Shown here one piece after another: positions 12,901-24,799 of a stretch of DNA of 64,000 bases. Below the pieces are notes generated by a model, which did no database searches, had not been told where the DNA came from, and saw only the letters and a list, made by a program, of their open reading frames with translations. Each line of letters starts with the position of its first letter. Position 1 is the stretch's first letter. Source of the stretch: Pomacea canaliculata (taxonomy: Eukaryota > Mollusca > Gastropoda > Architaenioglossa > Ampullariidae); contig NC_037602.1 in the NCBI RefSeq assembly GCF_003073045.1, forward strand, positions 4,258,872 through 4,322,871. Direction: 5' to 3'. The translations under genes and the position numbers were made by a program.

Positions 12901-15900
12901 TCTGGAGGACCCACAAGGTGATGTTGCACTGAACTGAGATGGGCAGCTGGCAAATTAGAGTAGGTTGGACAGCCAGATAATCTGATTGACCCCAAGTTTG
13001 TATGGATTACTCTCGGAGGTTTTGATTGGACAGACCATAGAAGGAATTGATTAGAAGGTGAAGTAATAAGATGTCGAAGATAGAAAAGATCGGTAAGATG
13101 GCAGCCAGACCTAATCTCAGATCGGAGCAAAGAATAAGGATAGGTACAAATATTTATATGTTATATGTGTGCGTGGTAGGGTCCATCTGAGGGGGGACTG
13201 TCCAAAACCGAGGTCCGCTGGCCCTATTCTCTTTGACAATGACAATGACAATGACAATGAGTAAGGACAAGGAATACATTAACTGAAATGTGTGCTGCAA
13301 AAGATGGTTAGAATCGCAGGTTTGTCCATCTCACACTCTCTGACACGAGACTGGTGTCGGATGACAATCTAAACGTGACAGAACTTCTGATGGGTCGATC
13401 TTCTCACAAGAGTGACTTAATTCTTGCTACTGCTCCGCGCGTGCTTGCTCATGCACGCGAAGGAAGAGAAGAATCGCAATCCTCTTATCTCACGGAGACA
13501 GGCAGCTGATTGGCTGTAAGCCGCTTGCCTTTTGTTGTCGTTTGCTTACAAACAATGCGTCGCTCCTGTCCGGTTTGTTTTGGAAGAGAACACATCCGAC
13601 AAACAGGAAGCCAATCCGACACTTGGTCGTCACGGTCGTAGTCACTGTCACTTTGTTCTACGGATTTCCATACGATTTGAGATCCTCTTCTCAATTTTGT
13701 CTGGATGAAACTTTGCCTTCATGTTATTAGTCGTCGCTGGCATAAATATTTCCTTTCACTATTGTGGTGTTGTTATGTCAAGAGCAACACAACCAGACAA
13801 CACAATACCAAGCTAACTATATTTTATAAAGATCAGGGGTAGCCGGGTAGTCTGGTGGTTGAGGCAACACTATCTGAACTCTAAGATGCGCAGTGAAGCC
13901 GGTTCATGGGGTATTTTCCTCTAGATGACCTGTTTGTGGAGTGGGTACTGACTCCCTGATGAAGGTTAGGCAGCGATGGAGAAGAGATGAGCCTCGGTCT
14001 GACAATGGCTGAGCCCGGGATAAGTCAGGGCTCCTACACCTTTCTCCTCAGTAAAGGTCATAGGACGAACTTTATTTATTTTAAATCATGGCCTGAGGTT
14101 ACTGCTATACTTCATCATGCTTCACTATTCTTTATTATTCAGTAGCGGATAGTCTACTCCTTTTCCCACCTTCCCACTTTTCCTACATTTCTTTCCCATC
14201 TCTTTGTTTCTCTTGAAGCTATTCTACTGTGTCTGCTTTTCTAGCCTCTTTTCAGATCGGTGCCTGACTCTTGAGTCATGAAGCACAAATTTTCTCTTTT
14301 TTAGAGTTAAAGAATGTAGGTACCAACGACTACAAAATTGCGTGTCGTCGATCGGTGGCTGAAAAACCTTTATCGGAAATGACACGGTACTAGCGACACC
14401 TGTGTTGTGACTGTGTTTTATTTTATATATTACTAATTTTGTACATGACCTTTATGTAAAATGTTGGATTATATGTGTTCAGTTATAAGTGTAGCAAACC
14501 TTTCTTTCTAATCACTGAGTTAGTAAAATACTATTTCCTCAATTCTGAGTGACTATCCCACTTTTGATTTCATTATGCACTCTCTTCAACAACCACAGAA
14601 AGAGGTCAGCAACCTCAAAAACATCAGGATTGTACATCCTCACAGGTGAAATTGTGAAAGCCATTATCAGTGTTAATTAGGTATGTCTGTATACAAACAA
14701 TAAGTCACGAGTTTGACATCTTTCGGTGCATGAGGATATTTGTAGGCCTTTATCTCCGTAAACAAACAAAAAAAAGGTATTTATTCAAGTTTATGAAATA
14801 GTATCTTACACTAAGATTTACCCAATCATGAAATAATTATTTGCTTCCCACTTGGTCTTTAACTGTGCACATCGTCAACCATGCGACTTTGTGAAAGTTT
14901 TACACAACGATTCTGCACAAAATTTGCAATCAAATCAAATATTCGAAGGCCACAGTAAGCAATAATAATTATTAAATTAGCCACCTGTAATCCTCTCTCC
15001 TAAGAGAGTTCTCTCAAACTGTCTTTGTATCTTCCTCTTTTTTTCAAAAAAATACATCCCTTTTTTCTCATTTTTGTCATATTAGTATTTTACTTTGACA
15101 GAAAAGTCCTTTCCTCAAACATTTGCTGAACACTTGCGAACACCGGGCAACACATCTACACATTACTTTCACTACTCTCTGTCTTTTGTCTAATCGTTTA
15201 TCACCGAGGTAGTGCTTTGGGAAAAAAAGAGAAAAAAATGGTGAGCAAACGAAGTCTGTTTGCTTGCGCTCGGGTGATCTAAAAAATGATCAATTCCCTC
15301 CGCCGTAACGGGCTGCCACCTCCGCTCAGCATATTTACCCGTTCATGTTTGGTATTGGAAATGAAGCTACTTTGATGCTACCTGAGTGAGTGAGTGAGTG
15401 AGTGAGTGAGTGAGTGAGTGAGTGAGTGAGTGAGTGAGTGAGTGAGTGAGTGAGTGAGTGAGTGAGTGAGTGAGTGAGTGAGTGAGTGAGTGAGTGAGAT
15501 ATAGAGAGAAATATAGAGATATAGAGATAGAGAGATAGAGAGATAGAGATTGTGAGATAGACAATGGCTTCTATCTGTATTTACCTATGTAAGTACCTTT
15601 GCAGGTGAGTGCACAAACCTTAATAAGGATAATTACATTCCATAGAACTTCAACATTAATTCCATTTTATCTAAAAATAAATTGAATTACAGATTATAAT
15701 GCATGGTCCCTGTCTGACTATGAGAATCATATCACGCATCAACAGAATAAAAAATATTTCAAAATATTATCTATATATTATGTGAACATAATCAATATAT
15801 TATGTAAACCTTAACAAATGTTGATATAAAATAAAGATGAGGCAAGATTGGGAAGCTGTGTGGCTAGTGTGACCGACATGTGAGAGCAAGGTTGCGAGGT

Positions 15901-17189
15901 CAAAGCATGCGAGGGGCCGGCGTCTGGAAAAGTCTCTCCGTCCAGCCAGCAGCCAATCGGCATGTGATTTATCGATTAATGCCTGGGAAAAAAGATGGCT
16001 GCCTTTGACACGTTGAACCTCAACCACTTCCAGTTTCTTGTCCACGAGGTGGCTTGACCATAGCAACCCTAGCTTCCAGTGCGTTGACAGGATGGAGGGA
16101 CCTCAGCATGACGGGGGAGTTTGAAAGTGTTGATGTCATTAAGCGCCATTTTGGTATACCAGATCCATTTGTAATAATATACCATTGGAAAGTCTTCATG
16201 TGAGAATAAAAAAGGCCGATTTCTACATAGAATTGTGATCGGTAAGCTTAAGTCGCGACAAGCTTACACTGAGAGTATAGCTGCAGTTATGGAACGTGTA
16301 CTTTCTATGTACACACTGGAATCGATGATAGAAATTGTCAACTATTGCTTCAAAATACTATCACCTTCTTAATTATCATGTTTCTTAACAACCATCAACA
16401 GCCACCACGTGGCCAACCACACCGTTGTTGTCATCAATGCAGCGATATGATGCGGGAGTGTATGTTAGGTCAGAGGGCAATGAGAAGCAGCTCTCCATGG
16501 AAGACAGCAACAAACGACAATACAACAACACATTCATATCCGATCCACCAATGAGATCATCGTGGTCTTGCCTATGATCTACAGTTCTTCGCCTACTTTT
16601 GCATTCAAAAGTCGCACGGTCGAAACAACTCAGGAAAACCTCAGTCTGTTGGTCCTGCAGGAACTCAACATCCGAGGACCGATGGAAGTTGGATGGAATT
16701 CTCTCGATAGGACATGCTTGTCTGTGGTCTGAATATCTAAGCAAAGGTATGTGTTGTCAGATCATCATCATCATCATCGTCATCGTCGTCATCATCGTCG
16801 TCATCGTCATCCATCATCACCACCACAAATTCAGGAGAAACTGACAAAATAAAATCAACGATCAATTACCTTTGTGCATTCTTGTATCGGTTGACTGTCA
16901 GTCCAAGGGTCCACTGAACTGGAACGCATTTTTAGCGCCGTTTTCAGTTCCGTCTCACCATGGGGACAACTCCATCATGCGGCAGACTCTCGCCGCTGGA
17001 AGCGCTGCCTCCACCAGAATCCCCATCACTCCCCGGATGCATCTCCGTACTGAGGTTCAAGGTCGCCGGCCTGACGCCGTTGGCGTGGCTGCACATCGAG
17101 CCTCGGTTTCGTCACGACCTTACAACATCCGCCAACTCCGCGAAGCAAGACCCTCCAAAGGTGTTTTTCTCTTTCTCGTCACTCGGCAT
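7173..17189 (-). CDS. RGS9BP: RGS9-anchor-like / R7-binding-protein-like membrane protein (R9AP/R7BP family)
   Basis: Family members tether RGS7/RGS9 GTPase-accelerating complexes to membranes and speed recovery of G-protein signalling, notably in photoreceptors. Exons in gene order: 17189-17124, 12869-12703, 12365-12241, 11085-10999, 10285-10126, 9078-8990, 7656-7595, 7295-7173. All phases agree, giving about 292 residues. Landmarks against R9AP are RLRDELRQSRDRACALA, ELERLYRLYSACLEF with FPLHT, and KDELERIKK then NVSSTVDIPPWEI (R9AP has NVPRW). The C-terminus has RRRR, a single hydrophobic span VLLVILLTLTVLALLAIAIA and a ten-residue tail ending SKENG. A transmembrane anchor is R9AP-like, whereas R7BP is palmitoylated. 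The start MPSDEKEKN matches the family's short N-terminus. Least certain is the 11085-10999 exon: its acceptor is weak and its donor is A|GTGCGC. Confidence 0.87.
7671..7861. repeat. CA/GT-rich microsatellite beside a splice acceptor
   Basis: Interrupted (CA)n tracts with TACACA and GCACAC variants. On the gene strand this is (GT)n ending about 15 bases before the acceptor of R9AP-like exon 7656-7595, so it occupies the usual branch-point region. Confidence 0.85.
9929..9970. repeat. Compound (TC)n(AC)n microsatellite
   Basis: A run of TC dinucleotides passes directly into CA dinucleotides, followed by TATAAATATA-type sequence. It lies in the intron between R9AP-like exons at 10126-10285 and 8990-9078. 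Confidence 0.9.
10328..10443. repeat. Imperfect GAT/GAC/GAG triplet-rich tract
   Basis: GATGAC, GCTGTT and GATGAG/GGTGAG triplets in succession create an acidic open frame on the plus strand. The tract sits in a minus-strand intron of the R9AP-like gene 43 bases from an exon edge, so the frame is compositional, not a gene. Confidence 0.8.
13233..13260. repeat. Short (GACAAT)n repeat
   Basis: Four consecutive TGACAA hexamers in the first intron of the R9AP-like gene. Confidence 0.75.
13832..14085 (+). mobile_element. tRNA-derived SINE-like element
   Basis: The left end has a box-A-like GTAGTCTGGTGGTTGAGG, then GCCGGTTCATGGGG about 45 bases later in the box-B position. A non-tRNA body with GCCTCGGTCTGAC and GAGCCCGGGATAAG follows, then a TTTATTTATTTTAAA tail. 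This is the architecture of molluscan tRNA SINEs. Family and exact borders cannot be set without a repeat library. Confidence 0.6.
15383..15560. repeat. (TGAG)29 microsatellite with GATA/GAGA flank
   Basis: Bases 15383-15498 are 29 uninterrupted TGAG units. A degenerate run of ATAGAGA/GAGATA units to about 15560 follows. It is intronic in the R9AP-like gene. The open frames it creates encode only repeated Ser/Leu/Thr/His patterns. Confidence 0.95.
16761..16826. repeat. (ATC)n/(GTC)n triplet repeat
   Basis: Alternating CAT and CGT triplets in the first intron of the R9AP-like gene, about 300 bases downstream of its start exon in gene direction. Confidence 0.85.
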
Positions 17190-19730
17190 GATGCTCTCGC
17201 CTGCGCTCCACGTTGCACGCTGTGCTGTTCTTGTAATTCTCCCTGAAGATGTCAGTAATCATGTTTTCCGCTCTCTGGTCCACGTGCTTTTGCATTCCTA
17301 TTCTCTGGAACATAAACTGGTTGGCGTGTGAACCTCACGTCAGCGCAATTTCACGTGCTTTCTCTTTCGTCCGTGAAGTTTTACATTCTGTTTGCACATG
17401 AAGGAGGTGGGAAGCACAGTTTCCTCTTTTTTGGAGGTGTCAGAGGAAGCCTGCAGATAATTTAATATTTTCATTTAGTCTTCAGTTCCTGCAGACATGT
17501 CTTCCCTGCAAACTCCCGAGCCTTCACGTTAGCTCGAGATTTCAGGCTCACGTCTAAGCACGTGCAGAAGCTTTACAGATGCAAACTGTCGTTGTCATAG
17601 TGACACTGGTTACATCAACTTCATATCTTTACTGATGAGAAACACAATCTCCTGCAGTCGTGACTTGAAAGAATTTTCCCAGAATACTTCAGAAGACTTT
17701 TTTTCTCTCATGAATCTGCCAAAAAAGAAGAAAAATTAAAAAGGAAGATCGTATCTTTGTCTATTGTCGATCTTTATTGCGTCTATCATTTTGTGTTTAT
17801 GCTTCTTTATATGTGTTTTCGTGTCAAACACGCTCTGACAAGCAAGGAAAATAGATAATCCAGTGTAAGCAAAGCAGAAACAAAGAAATGTGCAAACGGT
17901 AAACTGCGGGATGTGGACCGGGAGCAGTCGGTGCAGCTGCTGCGTGCAGATGTCGATAAACCCTCGGGTTCATCTCAGTCTAGAACCATCAGAAGCGCAT
18001 GGGTAGGTAAAGAAACTAGCACACGCTTTTCATTAAATTAGCAGATCATGTCTCAGCTTACATAAAATTAAAGTGCGCTTGATCAACCATAATAAAACAA
18101 GAATGAAAGGTTTAGCTTGGTACAAAATGCGTTTCAAATGAAAATTAGATTGATGGAAGGTTTGACTTACCTAAACCTCAGCTGGTAGTTCTCTCCCAGT
18201 CTTTCTTTCTCTCTCATACATACCAAAACACCAAGACTTCACAAAACAGTTTGAAAACACAGCGCTTATAAAGTAAGAGCCATTTGCCCAGTGAACCCAT
18301 GCTTCTAGGTGAACCCTGGCTGTCGCCTTGACAACCTACACCCGTGAATGACGCATCCAGAAATTGGCTTGTCAGAGTCTTCAGGGAACGCACTATAAGG
18401 ATACCCGGTATAAAATGACGGATACGGGTTATTAATCTCTGATTTTTATATTTTCATAACACATTAAAAAAATGAATAACATGTCTTGTTGCTCATTTTC
18501 ATGAGGTGTTACGGGATGGAAGTCCACTACTAGAAATTTCTTCTTTTGTCACTCCGCCATTCGTCCACTCGCCCTCTTACCAGCATCCACACACACACAC
18601 ACACTGCCATCCACCCAGCTAGCCACAGGGTAACTCTTAATCTCTGGAACAGATGAAAGGAGCATCTGTATCCTTAATTAATTATTTTTTGTAAAGTGTC
18701 ATGAGGTTGCCCATTTGGCACTATAAAGCAATTATTATTATTATTAGCAGATACTATAGTATTTCCACGATCAACGAATCATAATACAATTCTTCTAGTT
18801 TAATCTGTGATCAGGACGTACCTTCTCCAGTAAACCAGGGTTAAAGTTTTATAGCGCATGGTTAGCACTTTTCTTAAAAACAAAAATCCAGAAGTTTCCA
18901 GGATTCTCAGTCGCCTTTTTCCCTTATTCAGACGCGCCTAAGGGGAGATCAATAGGGCCACAGCAAGATCAACAGGAGAACAAGTGGTTAAATTCGGACA
19001 CCAGATTTTTTTCATGCTGATATTTATTAAGAAGGTTTTGTTTTGCATATTTATAAAGAAAAAATTTCGAGGAAAAAAGAAACTTGTCCCTGGAATTGAC
19101 GTCTGGCGTAGGGACTGCAATACATAGTATTGGCCTCCTTCATTAAGAATTCAAGCGAAGGACAAGTCAGAAAATTTCAGAATTCAGAAAAAAAGCCGAT
19201 AGGAGGAGCACAGCAGTGCAGGAACACAGTCCATGTCATCGATGATCATGACTGAGGACAAGACTTGGTCATCATCCGGAACCATAAAGCAAAACGTGCG
19301 CCCTTGCCCTCGAGTCTGATTGACCTCAGGACCTTCACCTCTTGCAAGCTTTGAGTACCCACAGGAAAGGTTTCCTGTCCATGCTAGAAATAATCCGTAC
19401 TACAAGACCACAAAGTATTGAGACAATGATAATGAGGTGATGAATACTAGTAGCTCGCTTCATCGGATACACTCAGCTCCTATAAAACTATAAGATTTTA
19501 ACCGTAAAATATCTGAATATTCCTCTTAGTATTCCCAATCTCTTAAAAAAAAAAGCACAATAACTCGGTCGTGACCAGAGAGGTCTCATTTTGATCAGTA
19601 ACACAAAGCAAGTACATAGCCACCAGGTTGTGGATGAAGGCTACCACGGTAACCAAGGAGGGGTTGCATGGATTTTGAGGTCAAGCCAGTAATTTCAGAA
19701 AGTGCACAGACACAGATGCCAGAGCTTCCA
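17190..19730. other. Upstream flank of the R9AP-like gene, no gene seen
   Basis: The stretch carries the presumed 5' UTR and promoter of the minus-strand gene starting at 17189. The 16.9-17.3 kb neighbourhood is more GC- and CpG-rich than its surroundings, compatible with a promoter. A short (CA)n lies near 18590. No exon was recognised. Confidence 0.4.
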
Positions 19731-19737
19731 CAGTCAG

Positions 19738-20205
19738 CACAGTCGAACCTTGGTATCAGAACCCCGGCATATGAACTTTTGCTTCAAGAAATAGAAGTTT
19801 TAATACCCTTCCCCTGCTCACTTGCACCACAAAATGAGGGTTTGAAAATAAACTATAAAATGTTATATCTGAATAAACATTAACCAAGAACTCATATTAA
19901 AAAAAAAAGAACACTACCAACGCACCTGCCTTCGGTGCCAATTTTCCGGTTTTGCATATCTTGTAATCACATAAACTTTGATTTTATTCAGTGAATATAT
20001 ATAAAGTAATTGTTGTTTACCCTTATTATGTTGACCTTTTTTTCCGAAGATAGGTAGATGTTTAGAAAGTGTGTAAATGTTATTAATGGGAAAAAGATGG
20101 TTCGGACTTAAACTAGGTAGGAGTTCTTAAAAAAATTGAAATCTGACTCCCGTTACAAAAATAATTGTTTACCGGCAGATTTTCTGATACTGAGGTTCCA
20201 GTGTA
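19738..20205. mobile_element. Degenerate inverted-repeat DNA element (MITE-like)
   Basis: The left end reads CAGTCGAACCTTGGTATCAG. The right end, reverse-complemented, reads CACTGGAACCTCAGTATCAG, so about 15-16 of 20 positions match. The termini resemble the CAGTCGGACCTC ends of the cleaner element at 39763. The interior has no transposase. A TA duplication is seen clearly only on the right, so this is an old copy or a looser family member. Confidence 0.45.
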
Positions 20206-23200
20206 GAAGGTCTTAGACTTCACAAAGCAGTTCTCTCTCCTGTCCTCCCCACGCCATCCTGTACAACCTTCCAGTCAAGCTTACGATGGTCTCCATGCCA
20301 CCATGGCTCCAGCTTGCTTTCGGAATCCGATGTACTTTTTATTTTCGCGGTTTACTATGTTCCTGCTAAAAAGCCATTCCCGGATGTCTTTGCTATGCAT
20401 TATTCATTTGTCGATTCGATAAATTTATTTCTTGTTGTCCACAGATTGGTTCCGCTATAAGCAGGCCATAAAATGAAGTCAGTGCAAAGCGGTGTTAACT
20501 AAACGAATGAAAGACGAGGTCACAAGGAGTTACTTCTGCTCAGGTCTGTAGGTGGAGCGTTTCCAATCCATCTCTCTTTGATTTTTTTTAAAAAAAAGAA
20601 GCTTGTCTCAAGATGTCAATACGTAAGGTTCTTAATGCTATTTTTGGCTCGCACTCTACACGTGGTTTACTTACGGAACAGATTATCAGTTAATTCTTTA
20701 TTTTTCTCAGCACCAAAAGTGCAAAGAATTGATGTTTTCTATTCTTGTTCTTTGGAGAAACAAACTGGAATAAGAAAGAAAGGAATGAAGGGAAGGAAAG
20801 GAAAGAATAAATTCGATCAGAAAAAGAAAGAAAGAAAGAACTAAAGAAAGAGAGAAAGAACTAAAGCTTGGTCTGCAGCTACAGGATGCACACAGTTGAA
20901 TCCCGACAGGTAAAACTGTTGATGTGAGTCACTGGCATCTCTTACCTATCAGCATCATTAGCATCTGTGGAAGTCGTTGCCCTCCACCTTCCTACAACAT
21001 CTCTGTGGATGGCGGGCTAACACCTGTAACATCGCCAGTCCTCTGTCGCTGATTTCTATTTAGTTCCGACATGTTCCGACAGTTACGAGTGCCAGGCTCC
21101 GCCATGCCCGGTGCTAACCTGCAGACTCGTGCCCTACCCGCCACAACAAAGTCGCCCCCTTCTTTCTCTCCTGACGAGAGGAAGCGAATTAGCAAACTCT
21201 TTTTTTTCCCCTCTAGCAACTGCAAGGCATTTTGAGTGCAGGGCCGCCATAGAAGCCCACTTTCGATCTGGGACAGTGAATGACAAAAGAGACCTGATCA
21301 ATTCGCCCCGGTGAAGATAAAATGATTGCCACTTAAAGTGTTCAAAGAATCGTTTCAACGATGATTACGACCTTCCCTTTACCCCCCTACCCGGCTTTCC
21401 ACCTCCTTACTTTTTATTTATTTATTTTGTTTTTGGCTGGTGATTGGTTTTAAAGATGTAAAGTGTTCCGACTCCGATTCCTATCTCAAAGAATGACAGA
21501 TTCAGGTTTGGGTTGTTCACTCACAAGCTTGCGTTCAGACACGCTCTGACAGGCAGTGGAGTTGTGTACACAACGATTGTATCGACTGACCTAAAAACAA
21601 CGGGTGGTTGGTGACGAGGTGCAGTGCGCTTTGCCGGGTGTCGGTGATGGACGTTGTGTCAGCAGCTGATGTTATCATCGTCAGGCTGAGCTGATGTAAA
21701 CAGGTCCTGTAGACAGGTCAGAGAGATATACAACACAGAACCTAATATAGGTCAAGAGCAAATATATTTGTCTAGTTTGCATGAACACACACACATATAA
21801 ACACACAGACACTAACACCCACAAACACACAGACACACACACCTATACACATGGAGAAAGTTATGCAGAAAGAAGAATCATCAGGCAATCTCAGCGAATT
21901 CACATACAGGTGTAGACAGGAACATGTGTTTTCGGTTAGAAGAGAATGAAATTTAAACATGATCATTGACTTACCTAAAAGTACTAATTAATGATTGGAT
22001 GATAATAAATTTATATGCCAGGTGACTTCAAAACAAACAAAAAAATGTTGCATCGGCAAAAGAATTACCATTCTCATACTATTGAAAATTCATCGAGAGC
22101 AGCCATCTCTAAATGTATTACAACAAGCTTAAAAGGTTTTTACAACTATTTTGTGTCAGCAAATCGTCAAAATATGCAAAATGTTTCTAGGACTCATGCA
22201 TATAACCTATAACCAAAGTATCTGCAGTTTCTACTGTGACAGACATGTTCAATAGTACTGCTAAATCACATGTCTTGCCTTTCTCAGCCTTCTTTTCTCT
22301 TACACAGATTTCTACCTCCGTTCCCTCTTATTCTCTTACGTTCTGGCATACATGACAATGAAAAGACTTCTCTACTTGTCTTGCGGTCTTTCTCTTTCTC
22401 CCTCCTGCCTCACACACTCACTCAGAGGCAAAGAGCGATTGCAGACACACATTCAGTCTGGTCACTTGTCTGTCTCCTCCTGCCATGCCAGACTGCCAGC
22501 TCTCAATGTTTCTGTCTCTGGCAGCAGAAACACAAAGACATACAGAGATTGGTACATACAAGCGAGTACATACGTACAAACGCTGATCCCGGCAGACAGA
22601 CGAAGAATCGAAGACAAGAGCCAGATGAAGAAAAAGCCAGTCTTTAGAACAATCACACCCTCCTTATCTTTCTTACTTTCCAAGCTGCAGCGCTGGCCGG
22701 CGTCATGGTAGCGACTAAGGCACTAAATCCTGTCCAGACCCTGTCACTCCGGCCTCGTGATGTGGAATGTCCTTGGTGCGCTGCCAAGGACTGCTTGTCC
22801 TGCCTTTGCCCAGAACTCTTCCCACCCTGGTCTTCGCAAGCGAGACTAGAGGGCACACGCTGCAAAATCAGTCAGTGCCTCGTTTCCGTCCTCTGTAACG
22901 AAACCCCCAGTTTTGGGCTTCGAAGATTCCCTCTGCCAAACCTTCCTCTCCTCCCCGACCCCCAACAACCCCACCCATCCTTTACACTCCTGCTCACAAG
23001 TTCGTCTTCTGCACCAACTGTGGGTAGGGATGAGGTTGGGGAGGGGGTGAATCCAGGAGTGGTCGAGATGGGTGGTGGGATGCTGGGTGGGTTGAAATTA
23101 CAAAAGGAAGTTTCACTGGCTGCACGGAAGAATGGATCTGGTCTCCGATATATATCCAGACACACACAGAAACATCGGCTCGTCTGAATAATGAATCCCT

Positions 23201-24042
23201 GCCGTGAAACAGCAAAGCTATGAGTATGCGTGCGTGCATCCGTGAGAGAGCGTACGCGCTTTGGACATAGTCATCTCTCAGAGTTACTCCCTCCCCATCC
23301 CCTTTCCCCTTCCCTTCTCCTCCCACTTTGAGGAGGCCAGGCCAGACCGCCCCGTCAATCGGCCTGCCCGCCCGCTGCACGCGCAAGCGTCCTACCCGAC
23401 GAACCACCGCCGACGTTGCCGCTGCCGCTGCTGCTGCTGCTGGTGCTGCTGCTGCACATCGATTGTCACAAGGGCAGTGGCGGGGAGATGACACGCGCGC
23501 CGATCCCCCTCCCTCATCCCCCTCAGAGGAAAGCAGCTGACATTTTAGGGTTTACTCCCCGCCCTCACATCTTATGGAGAGAAACGGACCCGGCAGTTGA
23601 AGCGGTTTGTCTTAGACGCCTGCGTGTTCCGTGCAGTTATTTGGAAGCAAATAAGGTTTCACAACAGATCAGGACCTGGATGGTGGATGGTGGAGGATCG
23701 ACGAGAGTTCTAGTCTCGCCCTCACGAGCCGTGCAAGACTGTGGAAGCGCTCGGTGCCAAGCCGCCCAAGACAATTTTTTTTTGGGGGGTGGAGGATGCT
23801 GAGCTTCATCGAACGGCCGGAGCTGAACTGCTCTACCTCAAAGTAGTGCAGAGGCACAGAGAACATGTCGTCTTTGTCAACATAATCCTAATTTCGCCTG
23901 TCTTGTGTTTTTCGAAAGTCTACTTCTTTTATAATTTGCTGTAGGTAGTAGTTTCTCTTAGAAATCTGGGGATAGTGGCGAGGCTATTACAGGACCAAAA
24001 CTCGTGTCTGGATGTAACACGCACACAAACAAACAATATAAC

Positions 24043-24044
<2 letters not shown>
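20206..24044. other. Intergenic region with a GC-rich patch, no supported gene
   Basis: Purine-rich GAAA repeats lie at about 20770-20870, and a GC-rich, CpG-rich patch at about 22.7-23.6 kb includes (GCT)n at 23411-23453. Open frames of 120-166 codons overlap there on both strands, but none carries a recognisable domain or splice chain. The patch could hold an unrecognised promoter or first exon. Confidence 0.35.

Positions 24045-24117
<73 letters not shown>
24045..24117. repeat. (CA)n microsatellite
   Basis: About 36 uninterrupted CA units. Confidence 0.97.
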
Positions 24118-24119
<2 letters not shown>

Positions 24120-24690
24120 TGCACACAAGGTGAGCGAAACAGCCTTATTGTTTTGTATGAAAACATCTACATTTTTTTCCCTCCTCTTAATCTATATCAT
24201 ATAGCTGATTTTAAAAAAATGCCTGTCCCAGTGTTCAAGGAGAGTGCAATATTAAAGAACAAGAAGACACTTAAAATATAGCTTAACAGATAAAGGAAAA
24301 AAAAGGAAATAGACAAAACAAGCAGAAGCGATGAGGGAGTGAGAGCTGAGGAAGAGATATTCACTTCGAGAAAAAGCTTTTACTTAGAGAAGGAACATCC
24401 ACTTCTGTAACGAAACATGAAGGAGAAAGAAATTTGTTTAAACCTTCATAACCAAAGAAACATGGATGAATGTTTGATCAAGTGGTCAACCTGGCGGTTA
24501 CATAAAAGCTTTGCCAAACTTGCTAAAATATTCAGCAATATGTGTCCCTTTAAGAAAGGTCTTTCTACCATCTAAGGTCTTAATGTGAAGTCTGTGATGT
24601 TAGACTTGCTCTTTCTGTTCATGTTTGTGTTATCTTGAGAACGGATCGGACAGTGTTCTATCATGGAAAAAGATTGTGATATATTCCCAC

Positions 24691-24797
<107 letters not shown>

Positions 24798-24799
24798 CA

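Noticed and set aside
22705-23187. 160-codon plus-strand frame in GC-rich DNA
   Set aside because: Overlapping long frames on the other strand show that low stop frequency from composition is enough; no family signature.
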